Assembly: GCA_033439685.1 (NCBI GenBank)
Contig: JAUEDM010000001.1
Coordinates: forward strand, 4,898,001 to 4,962,000
DNA: 64,000 nt
Direction: 5' to 3'
Source of the DNA: Apodospora peruviana
Taxonomy: Eukaryota > Ascomycota > Sordariomycetes > Sordariales > Lasiosphaeriaceae
Below are positions 37,354-48,824 of the stretch, piece by piece. A program made the translations under genes and the position numbers. The notes beneath the pieces are model-generated. The model was given only the letters and a program-made list of their open reading frames with translations. It ran no database searches and was not told the DNA's origin. Position 1 is the first letter of the stretch; each line of letters starts with the position of its first letter.

Positions 37354-37990
37354 CGGGGAGGATGGAAGGGGCGGGGGGGGGCGAATGGGTGTGCAAGTGC
37401 ATTAACTGCATGTACTGTAAGTGCGTAACAAAACCCAACCTAGCGACCAGCCTTGTCACATCATCCCATGGTCTACGTAAGTTCAGTAGTTTCGACAAGA
37501 CCCCTTATCCCTCCGAGCTGTAATTCTCGGTTGTTCTTTTTACTGCAGGCAAAATGTGGGAAGTCGGAGAAGCGGCGACTTTGTCTACCGATAAATCGCC
37601 ACCCGCCCGTCCACGGACCACGGTCAGTCCTCGACCAGACCACCGGGTTGTAAGTGTTCAGTAACTTTGAAGGCTGTGAAAAAGGAATCAAGTGGAATTA
37701 TATGGGCCCATTGTCACTTCTGTCAGCCCATATCATATTGTGACTCCTCGGTGTCAAAGGTGTGGCAAGTCAAATGAGGACATGCTGGGTTAGGTGGTGG
37801 TGTGCTGCCGCGCGTTCAACGAAGCTATCAGACAAGAGGCCTACGCGGCATCGGCGTCACCCCCTAACCCGAACTGGATGCACCCTACATCAAACAGTCA
37901 TCAAACTGATCAAGATATATCCCGATCCACATCCATTTAGATGCTGACATGTTCTAGTACTAACGACGGTAGATATCACTTCGGTCGAAC

Positions 37991-38050
37991 ATCTCGGATC
38001 CGAAGCCGACAAATATTTCGGACCGACGAATATCTCGGATTCGAAGCCGA
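37991..38050. repeat. Direct repeat pair, 19 bp with one mismatch
   Basis: ATCTCGGATCCGAAGCCGA at 37991-38009 recurs as ATCTCGGATTCGAAGCCGA at 38032-38050. The only difference is C versus T. The block between also contains TTCGGACCGACGA fragments, so the stretch looks like a degenerate tandem array. Confidence 0.85.
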
Positions 38051-38220
38051 AGGAGGCCGATCCCGTCCGATGTTACGGACTGCCCACACGCATGCCGGTA
38101 CCGACGGTATAATGCATCTACGGGCAGCATTAACACGTGCTTACCAGCTACCGGGTACCTGAATAAGCGTCTGGGCAGAGTGTAGATGGAATCACAAGGT
38201 GCGTTTATACAATTCTGCTG

Positions 38221-38259
38221 GGATTAAAGGCCCTATCTGGACATGAGATGCCTTTATCC
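38221..38259. repeat. Imperfect inverted repeat, possible hairpin
   Basis: GGATTAAAGGC at 38221-38231 faces GCCTTTATCC at 38250-38259, complementary apart from one extra base. It could be an end of a decayed small element or simply a local palindrome. Confidence 0.6.
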
Positions 38260-38821
38260 GGTACATAACCCGATGTTCATTTACTCAAACACCACATACC
38301 AGAGACTCAAAACCCCATTAGAGTACAGCTGGTATATTACTTATAAGACCGAAATACGCGCGTAAATAAAATAATATCATGTTATGTTTCGGATAGAGGC
38401 ATATTCTTGTCCAGACCAGCGCCTAGCGAAAACTACTTACTCTTAAGGGGATTAATACCGATCGGTAGTTGTCTATCTGTCCGAAGAAACCAGCAGACGA
38501 GCCCTGATCCATGAGACAAAAAATTATCAAGTATTGCTTGCCGTCGTCTTTCTATCCCACAGCTCCCCCATCTGATAAAGGTTCAACACAACCAGCTCTT
38601 GCCCAGGTGGCTTCGGGTCGATGGTTCATTATCCACTTTTAATCATCCATCCACTACAACTTTGCACCACAATAAATCTCCATTATCGATTTGTACAACC
38701 ACTGTGCTATCCATAGATCGCCAAGAGATAGGGAGCTCTATTTGGCCCTCATGCCATAATCCTCTAATAGTATAAATAAACCGTATGTATTGGGCTAGCT
38801 GCTTACTCATCCCGCCGCCTG

Positions 38822-38961
38822 CTACAAGCCGAGCTTCTTCTCCGCCTCTTCAGCTCGGCGGTTCGCCTCCGCCACTTCCTGCTGTAGCTGCTTTATATAC
38901 TCGATGGCCAGTTCCACCGTGCTGGCCTTGCTGTTGGGCACCGATCCGGGTTTCTCTTTAC

Positions 38962-38992
<31 letters not shown>

Positions 38993-40959
38993 CGCTTCGA
39001 CTGCTGCTGCTTCTTTCGCTTCTTTCGGAGGTGGCCGCGGCAAGAGCGTCGCAATCTCCTGCAGGGCCGAGTTGATTCGGTTTCGGCGCCCTTGCTCAGC
39101 AATTTTGTGAGACGTCCTCTTGGATGTCAAGTTGGTAGAAAGCTCACTTGGGTACGACATGCCCGGCACCATGCTACCCTCAAGGATACGTTGGTAGTTT
39201 GACTTAGTCGCGAGAAGATGCGACGCTGTATCCTCCGATGTGGCAACACCACCGGGTAATAGGGGCATGATGTTGGGCGAGATTTTGGGTCTCAGCGCAG
39301 GTGAGACCTGAACCGAGCTCACACTCCCTCGCTTTTTGCTACCCCCTTTCGGCGCCAGAAGGGGCGTTTTTCTTGCCGCGCTCGAGCTAGAGGCGGGCGT
39401 TAACTGTGGGCTCTGGCTCGCAGAAGCTGTCGCCCGGGGCTTTACAGACGTAGGAGAAGGAAGGGGCGCGAGACTAGTGTTCTTGGCCGAAGGATCTTCC
39501 TGAGGCGTCTGTACCGCAGTTGAAAAGGTGTCGATAGGAGCGAGGTCTGGTTTTGAAACAGACTCGGGCAGTTCAAAGTTTTCAATATGGTCGGTATCCA
39601 TGGGATCTTGGCTCCCGGTCCTCGCAGAGGTACGGTTGTTCGGTGAACTTAACTTCATCAGTGACGCGGGTGTAGCCGGAGATGGCACCTGGGCCCGGAG
39701 GGCATGTAGAGGGCTGGAAATAGCGTTATTTTGCGGTGCAATATAAGGAGAAGGTCTCGCAGACCGGGGTTTAGGTATTGGCGGAGGCGGCATTTCAAGT
39801 GGTGCCATATCGTTCAATGCCTCGGGCGAGACGGAGCCATTCTCCGAATCTGTGGCTCCCGTTGTTGACGAGGACGAGGTTTGGGCTTGTGCCGTGGACA
39901 GACGCTTCTGGCTTCGGTTTTGCTCCGCACTTTCAACCAGCTCACTCACTGCCTGGGCATTTAGATTCGGCGTCGTCGCCATCTTCCGTCGGAGAGGTTT
40001 TGAGATGGGCGACTGTTTGATACCAGCTTTGCTTCTGGCCTTTGCAGCATTCTTTCTGACCTTCTTAGCCAAGTCGCCTGGTGCGGGACTTGGCAAAGGT
40101 GGTAGGGCCGTTTCTGGTAGGTCTATCTCCCTCGGGGAACTCGAAGGCACTGCACTAATGCTCTGATCAAAAGCTGCGAGAGTGTCATTTTGTGCATGTA
40201 TCGCGGGGGATGTCAGGGGGCTGAAGTATGCCCCTGGGACCGTGAACTGAGTGTCGACAGAAAAGTGAGTCTCGAGCGGCGTCACCGCGGGTGATACCAA
40301 CGGGGTAAACGCCATCTAAGAAAATTAAAGTCAGTACACGGAGTATCTCGTGGATTTGTAGGTCTACATACATCCTGTCGGTCATTTAATCTGGGATACC
40401 GATAGTTAACCGTCTGCTGTTGGTGCTGGTCATGCTGCTCGGCCTGATTGGGCCGCGCGTAGTATTGGCTCGCTCCAGCTTGTATTTCAAGACTCTGAGG
40501 GGTTGGGGGGACCATGTGGTTCTGTTGGTAGGCAAAGAAATTTGCCCGCTGCTCGTCCAGTTGCCGCTGCTGATGCTGAATCTTTTGCTGCTGGAGGAAC
40601 TGGATCTGGGCATCGATACTATCGACGATTGCCACGTTCGGGGAAGGTGGTGGTATCATGGTCGTCGGGATGGTCTGGTATGGAGCTGAGGTTGTAATTG
40701 TAGGTACTCGGGACTGGAGGGCGGGATCGACTCGAGACATGATCATGGGAGCATCGGTGCCACTCATGGGTGTGTCAAGTTGCTCGCGAGCCGGGGCGTG
40801 CAGCAGCTGGGTGTTGTTCGAGTTCTGGAAGTCATGAAACTCGTAGCCGAGCCCATCACTCACATTTCCCATGCCATTCAAGTCCAAGAATTGCTGGAAT
40901 TCGTCGTCGGCAACGGTGTGCATCGAATGCTCCGGGACACTCCAGGCCGAGGAATCCAT
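38822..40959 (-). CDS. nuc-1: bHLH transcription factor, NUC-1/PHO4 type (phosphate-starvation regulator)
   Basis: Nuclear activator expected to bind CACGTG-type E-boxes of phosphate-acquisition genes, as NUC-1 does in Neurospora. Exons 40372-40959 and 38822-40315 are joined over a 56-bp intron (GTATGT donor, CTTAG acceptor) in phase 0, total 693 residues. The start MDSSAWSVPEH at 40959 has a strong CGCCATGG context; the frame upstream has no ATG. Residues 1-196 are Gln-rich, including IQFLQQQKIQHQQRQ. The middle is Ser/Pro-rich with basic patches. The bHLH begins at K595: KRTSHKIAEQGRRNRINSAL, then helix 2 STVELAIEYIKQLQ and a short leucine-zipper-like tail. The His, Glu and Arg residues of the basic region that contact the E-box are present. 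The loop is expanded by a polyalanine run. NUC-1 identity rests on the bHLH and architecture. Confidence 0.88.
38968..38992 (-). repeat. GCA/GCT trinucleotide repeat inside the bHLH loop
   Basis: A run of about eight CAG-type triplets on the plus strand encodes nine consecutive alanines between helix 1 and helix 2 of the NUC-1-like protein. Such repeats are prone to length change between strains. Confidence 0.9.
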
Positions 40960-42138
40960 GGCGATGGAGTTGCCGAAAGCTGCAACGCCAGAACCACCCC
41001 GCCCTGCCCTACGCAATTTCGAGATGACGACTTCCGGCACCCAAGAAGCTGCACAGATGCGATCACGGTCGAGCGCGCTGTTCCACAAACAACGGTTTCA
41101 ATTCCGGCGCAGGACGATTGTAAGCGCCGGTGCCGGTGCCGGCGCGGAGGGCAGACGGTTCTGCAGTAAAATCCGGGAATCGGAGGAACGACAGGTCGGC
41201 GCTTGTTCCACGCTCCCTGTGCTGCTGATGGGATTCAGATACCGCGGCAATTTGCAGGACGGTGAAAACTGTCGAATGGAAGAACTCGGTCGTGATATCG
41301 ACAGGAGAGATTGTCAGGTTGGCGGTTTGCAGTTCCAAGAAGCAAAAACGACCTTTCGGTCGCAAGCTTGCCTTGGGCTCGGGGACTGGGAGGGGACGGC
41401 GGGGGAGGCCGGCTTGAAATGGGAATATTCGCGGGACTAGTAGCGGGGCTGTGATTGGTTCAACTGACGGAAGTCGAGCATCACCGAGGGTGTGCAAGAA
41501 TACCCCAGTGAATGTATGAATAGTATGCTAAGCTCTCCACCTCTCCGCTCTGTTACTACAAGTCTAGATTGGTCTGTGTGGGCCGGGCAGGTACCTACCT
41601 TAGGTATCACTACGGAGTACGACCCCTCCAGTTCAGTTATAAGGAAACCTTCGAGAGAATCAGGATGACAGAATACTGTATTTGCGCTTTCTTCCCTGGT
41701 AGAACTATGAAGAGCCATAAGTAATCCGTACAATACATATATATAAGTATATATATATCTGCGTTATCAAAATACCGTCTGTCTGATACTGTGCACCTTA
41801 TGTATGTTTAGGTACCTTACATACAGGACCCTGATGAACAACGGTCACTGGTCTTCATTGACGAGATATTGGCCCGCTCTGCCAATGCCACTCTCAAAAT
41901 TGAGGAAATTTTCTCCGGTGGCGGGTGAGAAACCCCACAATCTTCGTATACCTACGAACCACAAAAGAATTTCTGTTGGCGCTATATAACAATGGTGCCC
42001 GGCAGGAGGTTAGGTACTACCAAGACTAGGATTCGTAAACCATCGTGGGATAAACAGAATTCGGACCTCAGCTTTCCTTGACCCACCAAACAACAGGAGG
42101 AGCTGCACGAACACCCAGCAGGGTGCATCTGTGTGTGT

Positions 42139-42157
42139 GGGGGGGGGGGAGGAGGGT
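42139..42157 (+). repeat. GT repeat followed by a long G-run
   Basis: A short (GT)n leads into about eleven G residues, then AGGAGGG. This could form a G-quadruplex on the plus strand; it may equally be a neutral simple repeat. Confidence 0.6.
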
Positions 42158-42489
42158 CGGTTGGCGCAAGTTCGACATGCACCATCTCATGTGTGTGGGG
42201 GACGGAGACCATGACACATCATGTCTTGCTGCCGTCCAAGCAACCACCAATCCACCATGATGAACCTGCCAAGAGCAGTGAGTTCATGAGTCAAGCCTTC
42301 TCTTCACTGCCGACATGACATGTACCATCGAGACTTCCTTGCCCATCGTAGGTTGATACCATGGTGGAACATGAAGTGGATATGCTTTTTCTTGTCGTTC
42401 GTCGTGAGGCTTGCAGTAGGCACCTTCCATTATCATTACCCAGCAAATAGCAAACCCAAACCCTTCTCCTTCCAATACGCCTACATACA

Positions 42490-42540
42490 CCTTTGATGGT
42501 GCATGGGGAGCGAACCCGCGACAGCCCAACCGTTCGGTAT
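42490..42540 (-). pseudogene. tRNA-like relic
   Basis: On the minus strand the stretch reads GTAGCATACCGAACGGTTGG followed by GCTGTCGCGGGTTCGCTCCC. This resembles a tRNA with a B-box-like GGTTCGCTCC and an A-box-like TAGC but with the anticodon loop and part of the D-arm missing. The A-to-B spacing is too short for a working tRNA and I find no matching 5' acceptor strand. Called as a decayed tRNA fragment at low confidence. Confidence 0.25.
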
Positions 42541-43720
42541 GCTACGCAGCTGTACGGATTAGTGAGTACGGATATCTGTGGCTGCCACTATTTCCCTTTC
42601 GTCGACCGAGGGGCCGGGACAAAACGGGGAAGAACCATTCATAAATGGGGGTGGCTTGCATCCCACAAACACCTGACGAATGGCGACCGCCGGGGTTGCG
42701 ACACATGCACATCTCCGTGGGAGCGTTCAAGAAATGTTCTGGAAGCTCTTTTTTGTTGGTCTGGCCGACTGGCAGTATGCCAAGCACCGGGACACCAAGA
42801 ATCAAACTTAAGAATCACGTTGTGTCGAAACGAGAACTGGACATATTGTTTTGTTTTGTTCAGAGTTCATCATAGAATTCGGTGAAACCCATCGATCCTC
42901 CGCCAGACAATGTCGAGGCGGAGAAACACCTGGTAACTACCTTAGGTATATATATGATGGATAGTAGGTAGATACATGCAAGCCCATGGGGACTGGACCT
43001 AGAAGTGTAGGATATGATGACGGAATCTGTCCCATCGGCTGCTCATCCCCCGCCGCTCTCGGAAAAAGATAAAGATGGATAAAAAAATTACGGCATTGAA
43101 AAGATAAAAAAATGCAAGTGATTGTCGAACCACGCCCATCGTTTTTGTCTCTGTGTGTGTGGTTGTTTTATTACGGTGGAGAGACTGACCGTTTCAGAGA
43201 AGACGGTTATGTGACCAAACCCGGGTCGCGCTGCCGGTGAATGCAATGCCAGTGCACAGTGAAAAGAGAAGAAAGAAATGCAAGAGAAGAGAAGAGGAAG
43301 AAAAATGTACAGTGAGAGCCGTAGATGAAACAGAAAACAAAGGCATATGCACAAGGTAGATCCCAGCTTTTTGGCACCGAGAGAGGTTGTCGTGTGCGCC
43401 TCACGGAGGGCTGAGACTGGCTGGGCGAGGATGAAGAGGGGATGGTTATAGCGACAGACGAGGAGCGACGAAAGGACTTTTGTGGTGCGAATAACCCCAT
43501 TTTCCTGTGATCCCCGGTGACGTCGCGTCTATACTGTGGTAGATGAGAATCAATATGGTCCCTAGATCGTATGCGTGCGCGCAAGACTCCAAAAACAGAT
43601 TTGCTAATGCCGAGGGTATATTAAGCGAAGGACGTGAAAACAGTAGAGTTGCCGTCGCCGTCATGAGCAGCGTGGTCGTTAGAGTATTCGTGACAAACAT
43701 TGCCTGCTTAAAAAGGTCAT

Positions 43721-46036
43721 CTACCGGCCATTGTCGCCCAGGTTGAGCCAGCTCATGTCGTCGCGCACGGGCGGGGGTTGGTACGGTTGCCCGGTGCTTC
43801 TGTTGGAAGAGGCGGGCGGCGCGAGAGGAGTCGTATAAAGGCCTGCGGAATTATAAGGCGGGTCGGTCACGCGGTCAGCTCCCCATGGCCTTGATGCCGC
43901 AGTGGGATCCCAGGTCTCGTGGACAGACGCCGGGATACCGCTCGAGTAACCCGACACGGAGCTCACCGCGCTGGAGGGCCGTTGCGTCTCGATTTGCCCC
44001 TTCATGCCCTGATTGAGCTTCTCGTTGTAGACCGCGATGGTCGGGCTGCGCGAGGTGACTTGGCTGAAGGACGCCCTCGGCTCGTAGATCTGCAACGGCG
44101 GGACCGTTGCGCTATCTTGAGTAATTCGGTGCCGGTCGCTATAATGCGATCCGTCCGACTCGACCGTTTCTCGCCGGTTGGCACCGCCGTTGCCGTTGTT
44201 GCCGCCTCCAAAGCCGAGCATGTTCAGAGCTGAACCGCCGGACCAGTATCTGTTCCATCCAGAACTGCGCCGCGCGCTGTCTTCTCGATCCATGGCTGTC
44301 GCACCGGTGAGATTCCGCGGCTTCGGCTCGACAGTATTAGGATGGAACGAAACGCCTTTGTCATCACGCATCTGTGGCTGTGGCTGCTGGATGTCAGGGC
44401 GGGGTGGCCTAGCAGCCGTGAGAGTCTGGGCGACTTGAGCTTGGGGTATAGGCTTGCTGATCGTGCTCTTGAACGCCTTGAACGTGCTATCGGCTGAGCT
44501 ATTTCTGGTGTGGTTGGTGGTATTGCTCGGGTTTCGGGTAGGGCCAGACTGTCCGGGCTTCTGCTGGTTTACGCGACCCATCAATATGGCCATCGATGAG
44601 AATGAGCTGTGCGAGCCCTGGGGTTGATGTCCACGGAACACGCCCGGGCCACTGAGACCACGGGCTAAGCTGTCGCTGGCGAAACCGATTCCGCCCTTCT
44701 CGTCGGAGGATATACCGCTTGACCTCCTCACATGGCCGGCCTCCATATGGGACTGCTGTCTTCTTTGCCTCTGGATGCACCAATAGATACCGAAAAGCAG
44801 GATCGCCAAGCCGAAGATAGCCCCCAGCACAGCACCAAGAATTGTATTCGTCGAAGTAATATGGCCTCCCGAAGCCACCGCCGGTTGTGTCTCTGATGCC
44901 TGAGTGGGCGCCACGGGTGCCGCCACAATGGCAGTAGTAGAGCTCTCGGATGCCGTGCTAGTTCTGAAAGACCGGCTCGTAGATGATGTTGATGACGAAG
45001 ACTCATCCTCGAGGATCTTGACTTGTGCCAGCTGGGCAGTCGCATTCCTCCAACCGTTTGACCTGGTATCAAACATACATAATACATCGTCCTCATTTCC
45101 TCCCGCAAACACAGCCAATCCATCAGAATCCAGAGCCAATGCGTAGCTGGCTCTCGTGGCCGTTGGCGCCAGTGTCGAATTATACTTTGGCCAGTCGTTG
45201 ACTGTCAGCGGGCTGACAGCTCTTCGCTCCCCCGTTACTTCGTCTTCTTCCAACTCCAACGCCCGTTTGGCAACCGGTACCGCGTTCGGAACAGGCGCTC
45301 CAGGACCAGTAAATAACACCGTCCGTGTGACCGAGTTCGGCGACTCCGTCATATCGAAAGTGTATAAGCTTTTAGATCCATCATCACCTGTTATTACGAC
45401 GGCCTTGACGGCTGTTATGTCCTTCATTAGTGGGTTCGCTAAGGATGCTCCTGAATCGAACCATTGCCTCTCCTGGCTAAAAAGCATGACTTGCTTGTTC
45501 CATGTGCTTCCACCGATTAGGGCCACCTCACTGGGAGACCATGGAAGCAGTATGGGGTTGATGGTTGGCGGCGCAAGCGATTGGTATGCCAGGACCGGGT
45601 ATGGCGCCGATGCGCCGATGGTAAATGTCTGGCTTGTTGCGACCTTCGCGCCATCCTGGGATCCGGCATAGACAAGAATCGTATCGGTGGTGTTAATGTA
45701 GGCAGCGCTGTGCCATAACCGCTCCTGTGTCACCGGCATCGGCAGCGTTATCGCCTCCCATTTTCCTGTCGAGTATGTGAACTTCTGGATGCCCTGGTAG
45801 TCGGCCTTGCCTCCCTTCCCACCGATGATAAATAACGCTGCTGTCGACGGATCACCCGGCGTCGTCCCTACACAAACGCCACCAGTGACCTTCTCGCCCT
45901 GTGGTAACTTATTCCATTCAGCGCCTGCCTCCAACGGCAATGCCTGGAATGCGTCTGCCGAATATGTGTAAAGCGTGTTGTTGAAGATGACGGAACAGAC
46001 ATCCGTCAAAGGGACCTTTGGTTGAGGAAGCGGCAT
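43721..46036 (-). CDS. Kelch-like single-pass membrane protein
   Basis: One exon, 771 residues, starting MPLPQPKVPLTDVCSV at 46036. Upstream the frame stays open to about 46141 but lacks any ATG, and related fungal proteins start at the same MPLPQP motif as I recall them. Residues about 10-360 form a probable beta-propeller with GG-containing repeats (LFIIGGKGG, EVALIGGSTWNKQ, LAVFAGGNEDD). A Ser/Thr stalk and one membrane segment at about 399-421 (ILGAVLGAIFGLAILLFGIYW) follow. Basic residues directly after it (QRQRRQ) put the 350-residue Ser/Pro-rich tail in the cytoplasm. No signal peptide is visible. Database entries of this family are sometimes mislabelled as splicing factor CLF1; nothing here supports that. 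The function is unknown to me; a cell-surface or polarity role is only a guess. Confidence 0.85.
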   Translation of the reverse strand: MPLPQPKVPLTDVCSVIFNNTLYTYSADAFQALPLEAGAEWNKLPQGEKVTGGVCVGTTPGDPSTAALFIIGGKGGKADYQGIQKFTYSTGKWEAITLPMPVTQERLWHSAAYINTTDTILVYAGSQDGAKVATSQTFTIGASAPYPVLAYQSLAPPTINPILLPWSPSEVALIGGSTWNKQVMLFSQERQWFDSGASLANPLMKDITAVKAVVITGDDGSKSLYTFDMTESPNSVTRTVLFTGPGAPVPNAVPVAKRALELEEDEVTGERRAVSPLTVNDWPKYNSTLAPTATRASYALALDSDGLAVFAGGNEDDVLCMFDTRSNGWRNATAQLAQVKILEDESSSSTSSTSRSFRTSTASESSTTAIVAAPVAPTQASETQPAVASGGHITSTNTILGAVLGAIFGLAILLFGIYWCIQRQRRQQSHMEAGHVRRSSGISSDEKGGIGFASDSLARGLSGPGVFRGHQPQGSHSSFSSMAILMGRVNQQKPGQSGPTRNPSNTTNHTRNSSADSTFKAFKSTISKPIPQAQVAQTLTAARPPRPDIQQPQPQMRDDKGVSFHPNTVEPKPRNLTGATAMDREDSARRSSGWNRYWSGGSALNMLGFGGGNNGNGGANRRETVESDGSHYSDRHRITQDSATVPPLQIYEPRASFSQVTSRSPTIAVYNEKLNQGMKGQIETQRPSSAVSSVSGYSSGIPASVHETWDPTAASRPWGADRVTDPPYNSAGLYTTPLAPPASSNRSTGQPYQPPPVRDDMSWLNLGDNGR

Positions 46037-46101
46037 CTTGAAAGTGCTTCCTCGTGATGCTCGTTGCCAACAATTCCGTTCCTCAATGATATCAATCCCG
46101 A

Positions 46102-46113
46102 TTAGAGCGACAT
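46102..46113 (-). promoter_or_regulatory. Minimal upstream ORF (Met-Ser-Leu-stop)
   Basis: ATG TCG CTC TAA lies 66 nt before the start codon of the Kelch-like gene, in CGAAATG context. If in the transcript it could reduce main-ORF translation. No intron signal suggests it is removed. Confidence 0.4.
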
Positions 46114-48800
46114 TTCGACTTTGGTGTTGGTTGGAATGCAAAGGTCGGGTAATTCGCGAGTTTGGCGTTCCAGAGAGTGAAAAACAAAAACAACAATGTG
46201 ATCCGGAGCGTCGGTAAGAGAGTGAGCAAAAAGGAAGACACGGAGATCGGAGTCAAAGTGACAAAAAAAGGGCACGGGTTTGATCCGAAAATCAAAGTAA
46301 TTTTGCTGGTGTTGAAAACCGTGGACCGGACCAGAGTACGGTTGGGTCTGGAACTCAGAAAGAGTCGAGAAAAGGCCCAAGGTTCGGGGAGGGTGTTGGG
46401 GATCGGAGGGCCGGCCCTTGGTTGTCGAAGAAGACGACAGTGATCTACAGAACAAACTCTGGATGTTTCCAAGTGTGAAGAAACAGAAGTGCTCGCCGGC
46501 GGTCGATCGTGATGCTGCAACGAAACGAACTTCTCTCCTCTCCTGAGGGGGGTTTCGTGTCGCAGGATGGGTGGTTGAGGCGGATTCGAACAGTGGTCTG
46601 GTGCCGTCTCTGGCTAAAAGTGTGGTGTGGTCGTACTCGAACCTCCTGGTGCGCGCCCCTGGTGCATTAAGCGTCGTGATATGAAAGAAGGGGGCTGGTG
46701 TGAGCAGCACCGTCGTACGTGTACAGAGAGAAAGGAATTAGTCGAGTCCTGGAGATTCTCACTTGTCAGACGTTCCGGAACGAGTATTGACCAAAGTTGA
46801 ATTCTCACTGCCGTTGAGGTGCCGCAACCCAAACACTAGGCGGAGGAGATGGGATGGGGGAGAACGGGAGAGACAGAGACCGGCCGGGTGGGCAGGCGGG
46901 CGAGGCGAGCAAACGACGAGACCGACAAGCATCCGTTCACGAGAGAAGATGGGAGATGAACCAAACAGGGTGTCCGGGGAGGGGCCTGACAAGGGGGTGG
47001 GATCGTGGATGGCAGTCTCCGGGGTGGCCTGGGCGAATAGGAAGTGCCAATGGATGCGAGCAGGGGGCTTGGGGGCTCGAGTCTTGCCCGGAGTCTTGTA
47101 GCCCCTCGCATGGGCTACCTGGGCTGCCACCCGGCAGGAGGGCTGGAAACAAGTCGCTTGCTCCGCAGGGAACCCGGGCCTGGCTTAGCTAGGAGATCTC
47201 GAGAACAAGAGTGGAAAATTGGAAAGGGGCTCAGGCACAAACAGAAGATTGGCGGCGGTGCAACGCTGCAGACCTCCACTGCATCCAGAGAGAGAGTCGA
47301 CAAGCAGAGAGAGAGAGGGTTCGTGTCGTCCGCGATTCTCGTCCTTCTTCTTCTTCACAACGAGTCGACGACTCATCAATCGGCCCCATGACGATCCTGA
47401 CCGTAACCTGGCACACATAGATATTTCCTTCAACCACCTGAACCAGGTCATAATCTAATCAGCGGGTGGCAGTGGTGGTGATAGGCGGACGAAGGCACTA
47501 TTGTTTCTATGCAATTTGTGCAAAAGTCGACAGATGGCCAACAGTTTGGTGCAATGGTCGGCGCGCCGAGACAAGCGAGGAAAATGGAGGGGACCCCTCC
47601 TGTCCTGTCAGCACTTTTTCTGAAACACCAGGTTCCATGTGCAGCCCCCCTGTGGCTAGACAAAAAAGGGAAAAGGAAAGCGGAGGGTCGTTGAGCGTTG
47701 TAGTGCTGAGTTGGTGGGGTTGCATTGCTCCTCGCAATGTCCCTCCGCGAAAGCCTCTCCACCAAACCATTCTCGCAGGAAAGCCGCCTCCACTGTTCGC
47801 ATCGAGAAGCTGGGTTTGCCTGGTATTTCGGTATCGCAATTCCACAAGACAAGGCCTTGATCCATCCATGTCGGGACTTGAAAATAAAAATCCAAGAACC
47901 CGGTGATATCGGATCCTTGATAGGTACTGACCAACAACTCAGCAACTCAACTCGCAAAAATAAGAGCGAGAGCCGCTAGCACGCGAAGCCACTCGGGGGT
48001 CCCCGTTTACGGTTGAACAGCCCACAGTGTCTTTCACGATACATGGATATTATCGCAGGACTAGCAAGACCACCTAGCGGCCGGCCGGCCTTGGATTTTG
48101 CGCAGATGCAAGTGTTGGGCGCTTCATGGCACAGCAAGGTCATGCTTATTCTTCTAATTGAGGGACTGACCGAAGGTAAGGTATCCCCGGGGCGGGCGTC
48201 CTGGTCGGCCTGGAGAATACCTAGCCTAGAAAACGGCCGCAAACCGGCGTCATTCAGGCAAGAGGAGGCCCCGGAATGGGGCCACCGTCGCCGCCTTGCC
48301 TCCCTACCGTTCCTAGGTACTATTCGATTTCCATCGGAGCCGACAAAATATGTGCATGCATACGCCCTCCGATGCTCCTCATCTCGATCAGATACGGTCA
48401 GCATCGTTTAGCAATTACTCAAAGAAGAATCGTGGTCAGGAATTCTGACTGTGGCTTCGGCGGTGAGAATTCATGTGGTGGGCGGCGCGTGCTATGGCGC
48501 GGGCATAAGCGCAAAAGCTCGGGATTATCGCATATCGATCATATGCTCGGCTTCTAGATGGCTTCCTTCAAAGGCAAAGGCTCAAAAGCCCAGGCGCTGC
48601 CCTGACCACTCGGACACCACAGCCGACCACGCTCCATGTACACGTAACGTAGGTAGTGGCCTGAGCGGGACCTAGGGAGTGAGGCTGTGAATTCTTTTTC
48701 CAGATTCTCGAAGCCATGGTGCTCCGGAAAATAAGCCGGCGGTCACTGTAGGTGTGCGGCGGGCCGCCGGTCGTGCAGATGGATGCCATGACGGGCAGTT

Positions 48801-48824
48801 GACGATGGACGATGGACGATGGAC
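48801..48824. repeat. 7-bp tandem repeat GACGATG, three copies
   Basis: Three exact units followed by a partial GAC; non-coding. Confidence 0.85.

Larger units (their letters stand above)
37227..38821. other. Intergenic region with AT-rich, repeat-bearing segment
   Basis: About 1.6 kb between tandem minus-strand genes. The first 400 bp are the hsp20 promoter. From about 37940 to 38780 the base composition shifts to AT-rich and short direct and inverted repeats appear (listed separately), suggesting an old, decayed element. No coding frame is supported. Confidence 0.55.
40960..43720. other. Intergenic region between NUC-1-like and Kelch-like genes
   Basis: About 2.8 kb. It holds several TAGGTA/TACCTA palindromes (41592, 41806, 42010, 42935), a TACGGAGTAC motif (41611-41620), an AT dinucleotide stretch near 41735-41758, a G-run (42139-42157) and a tRNA-like relic (42490-42540). 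No protein gene is supported. Confidence 0.6.

Noticed and set aside
37355..37388. G-rich run in the hsp20 promoter as a G-quadruplex regulator
   Set aside because: The run could fold, but a simple G-tract next to a TATA box has no further support for regulation; mentioned only here.
46614..46832. Possible signal-peptide exon for the Kelch-like gene
   Set aside because: The only ATG between 46114 and 46900 on that strand (46666) does not start a hydrophobic segment, and no in-phase donor was found.
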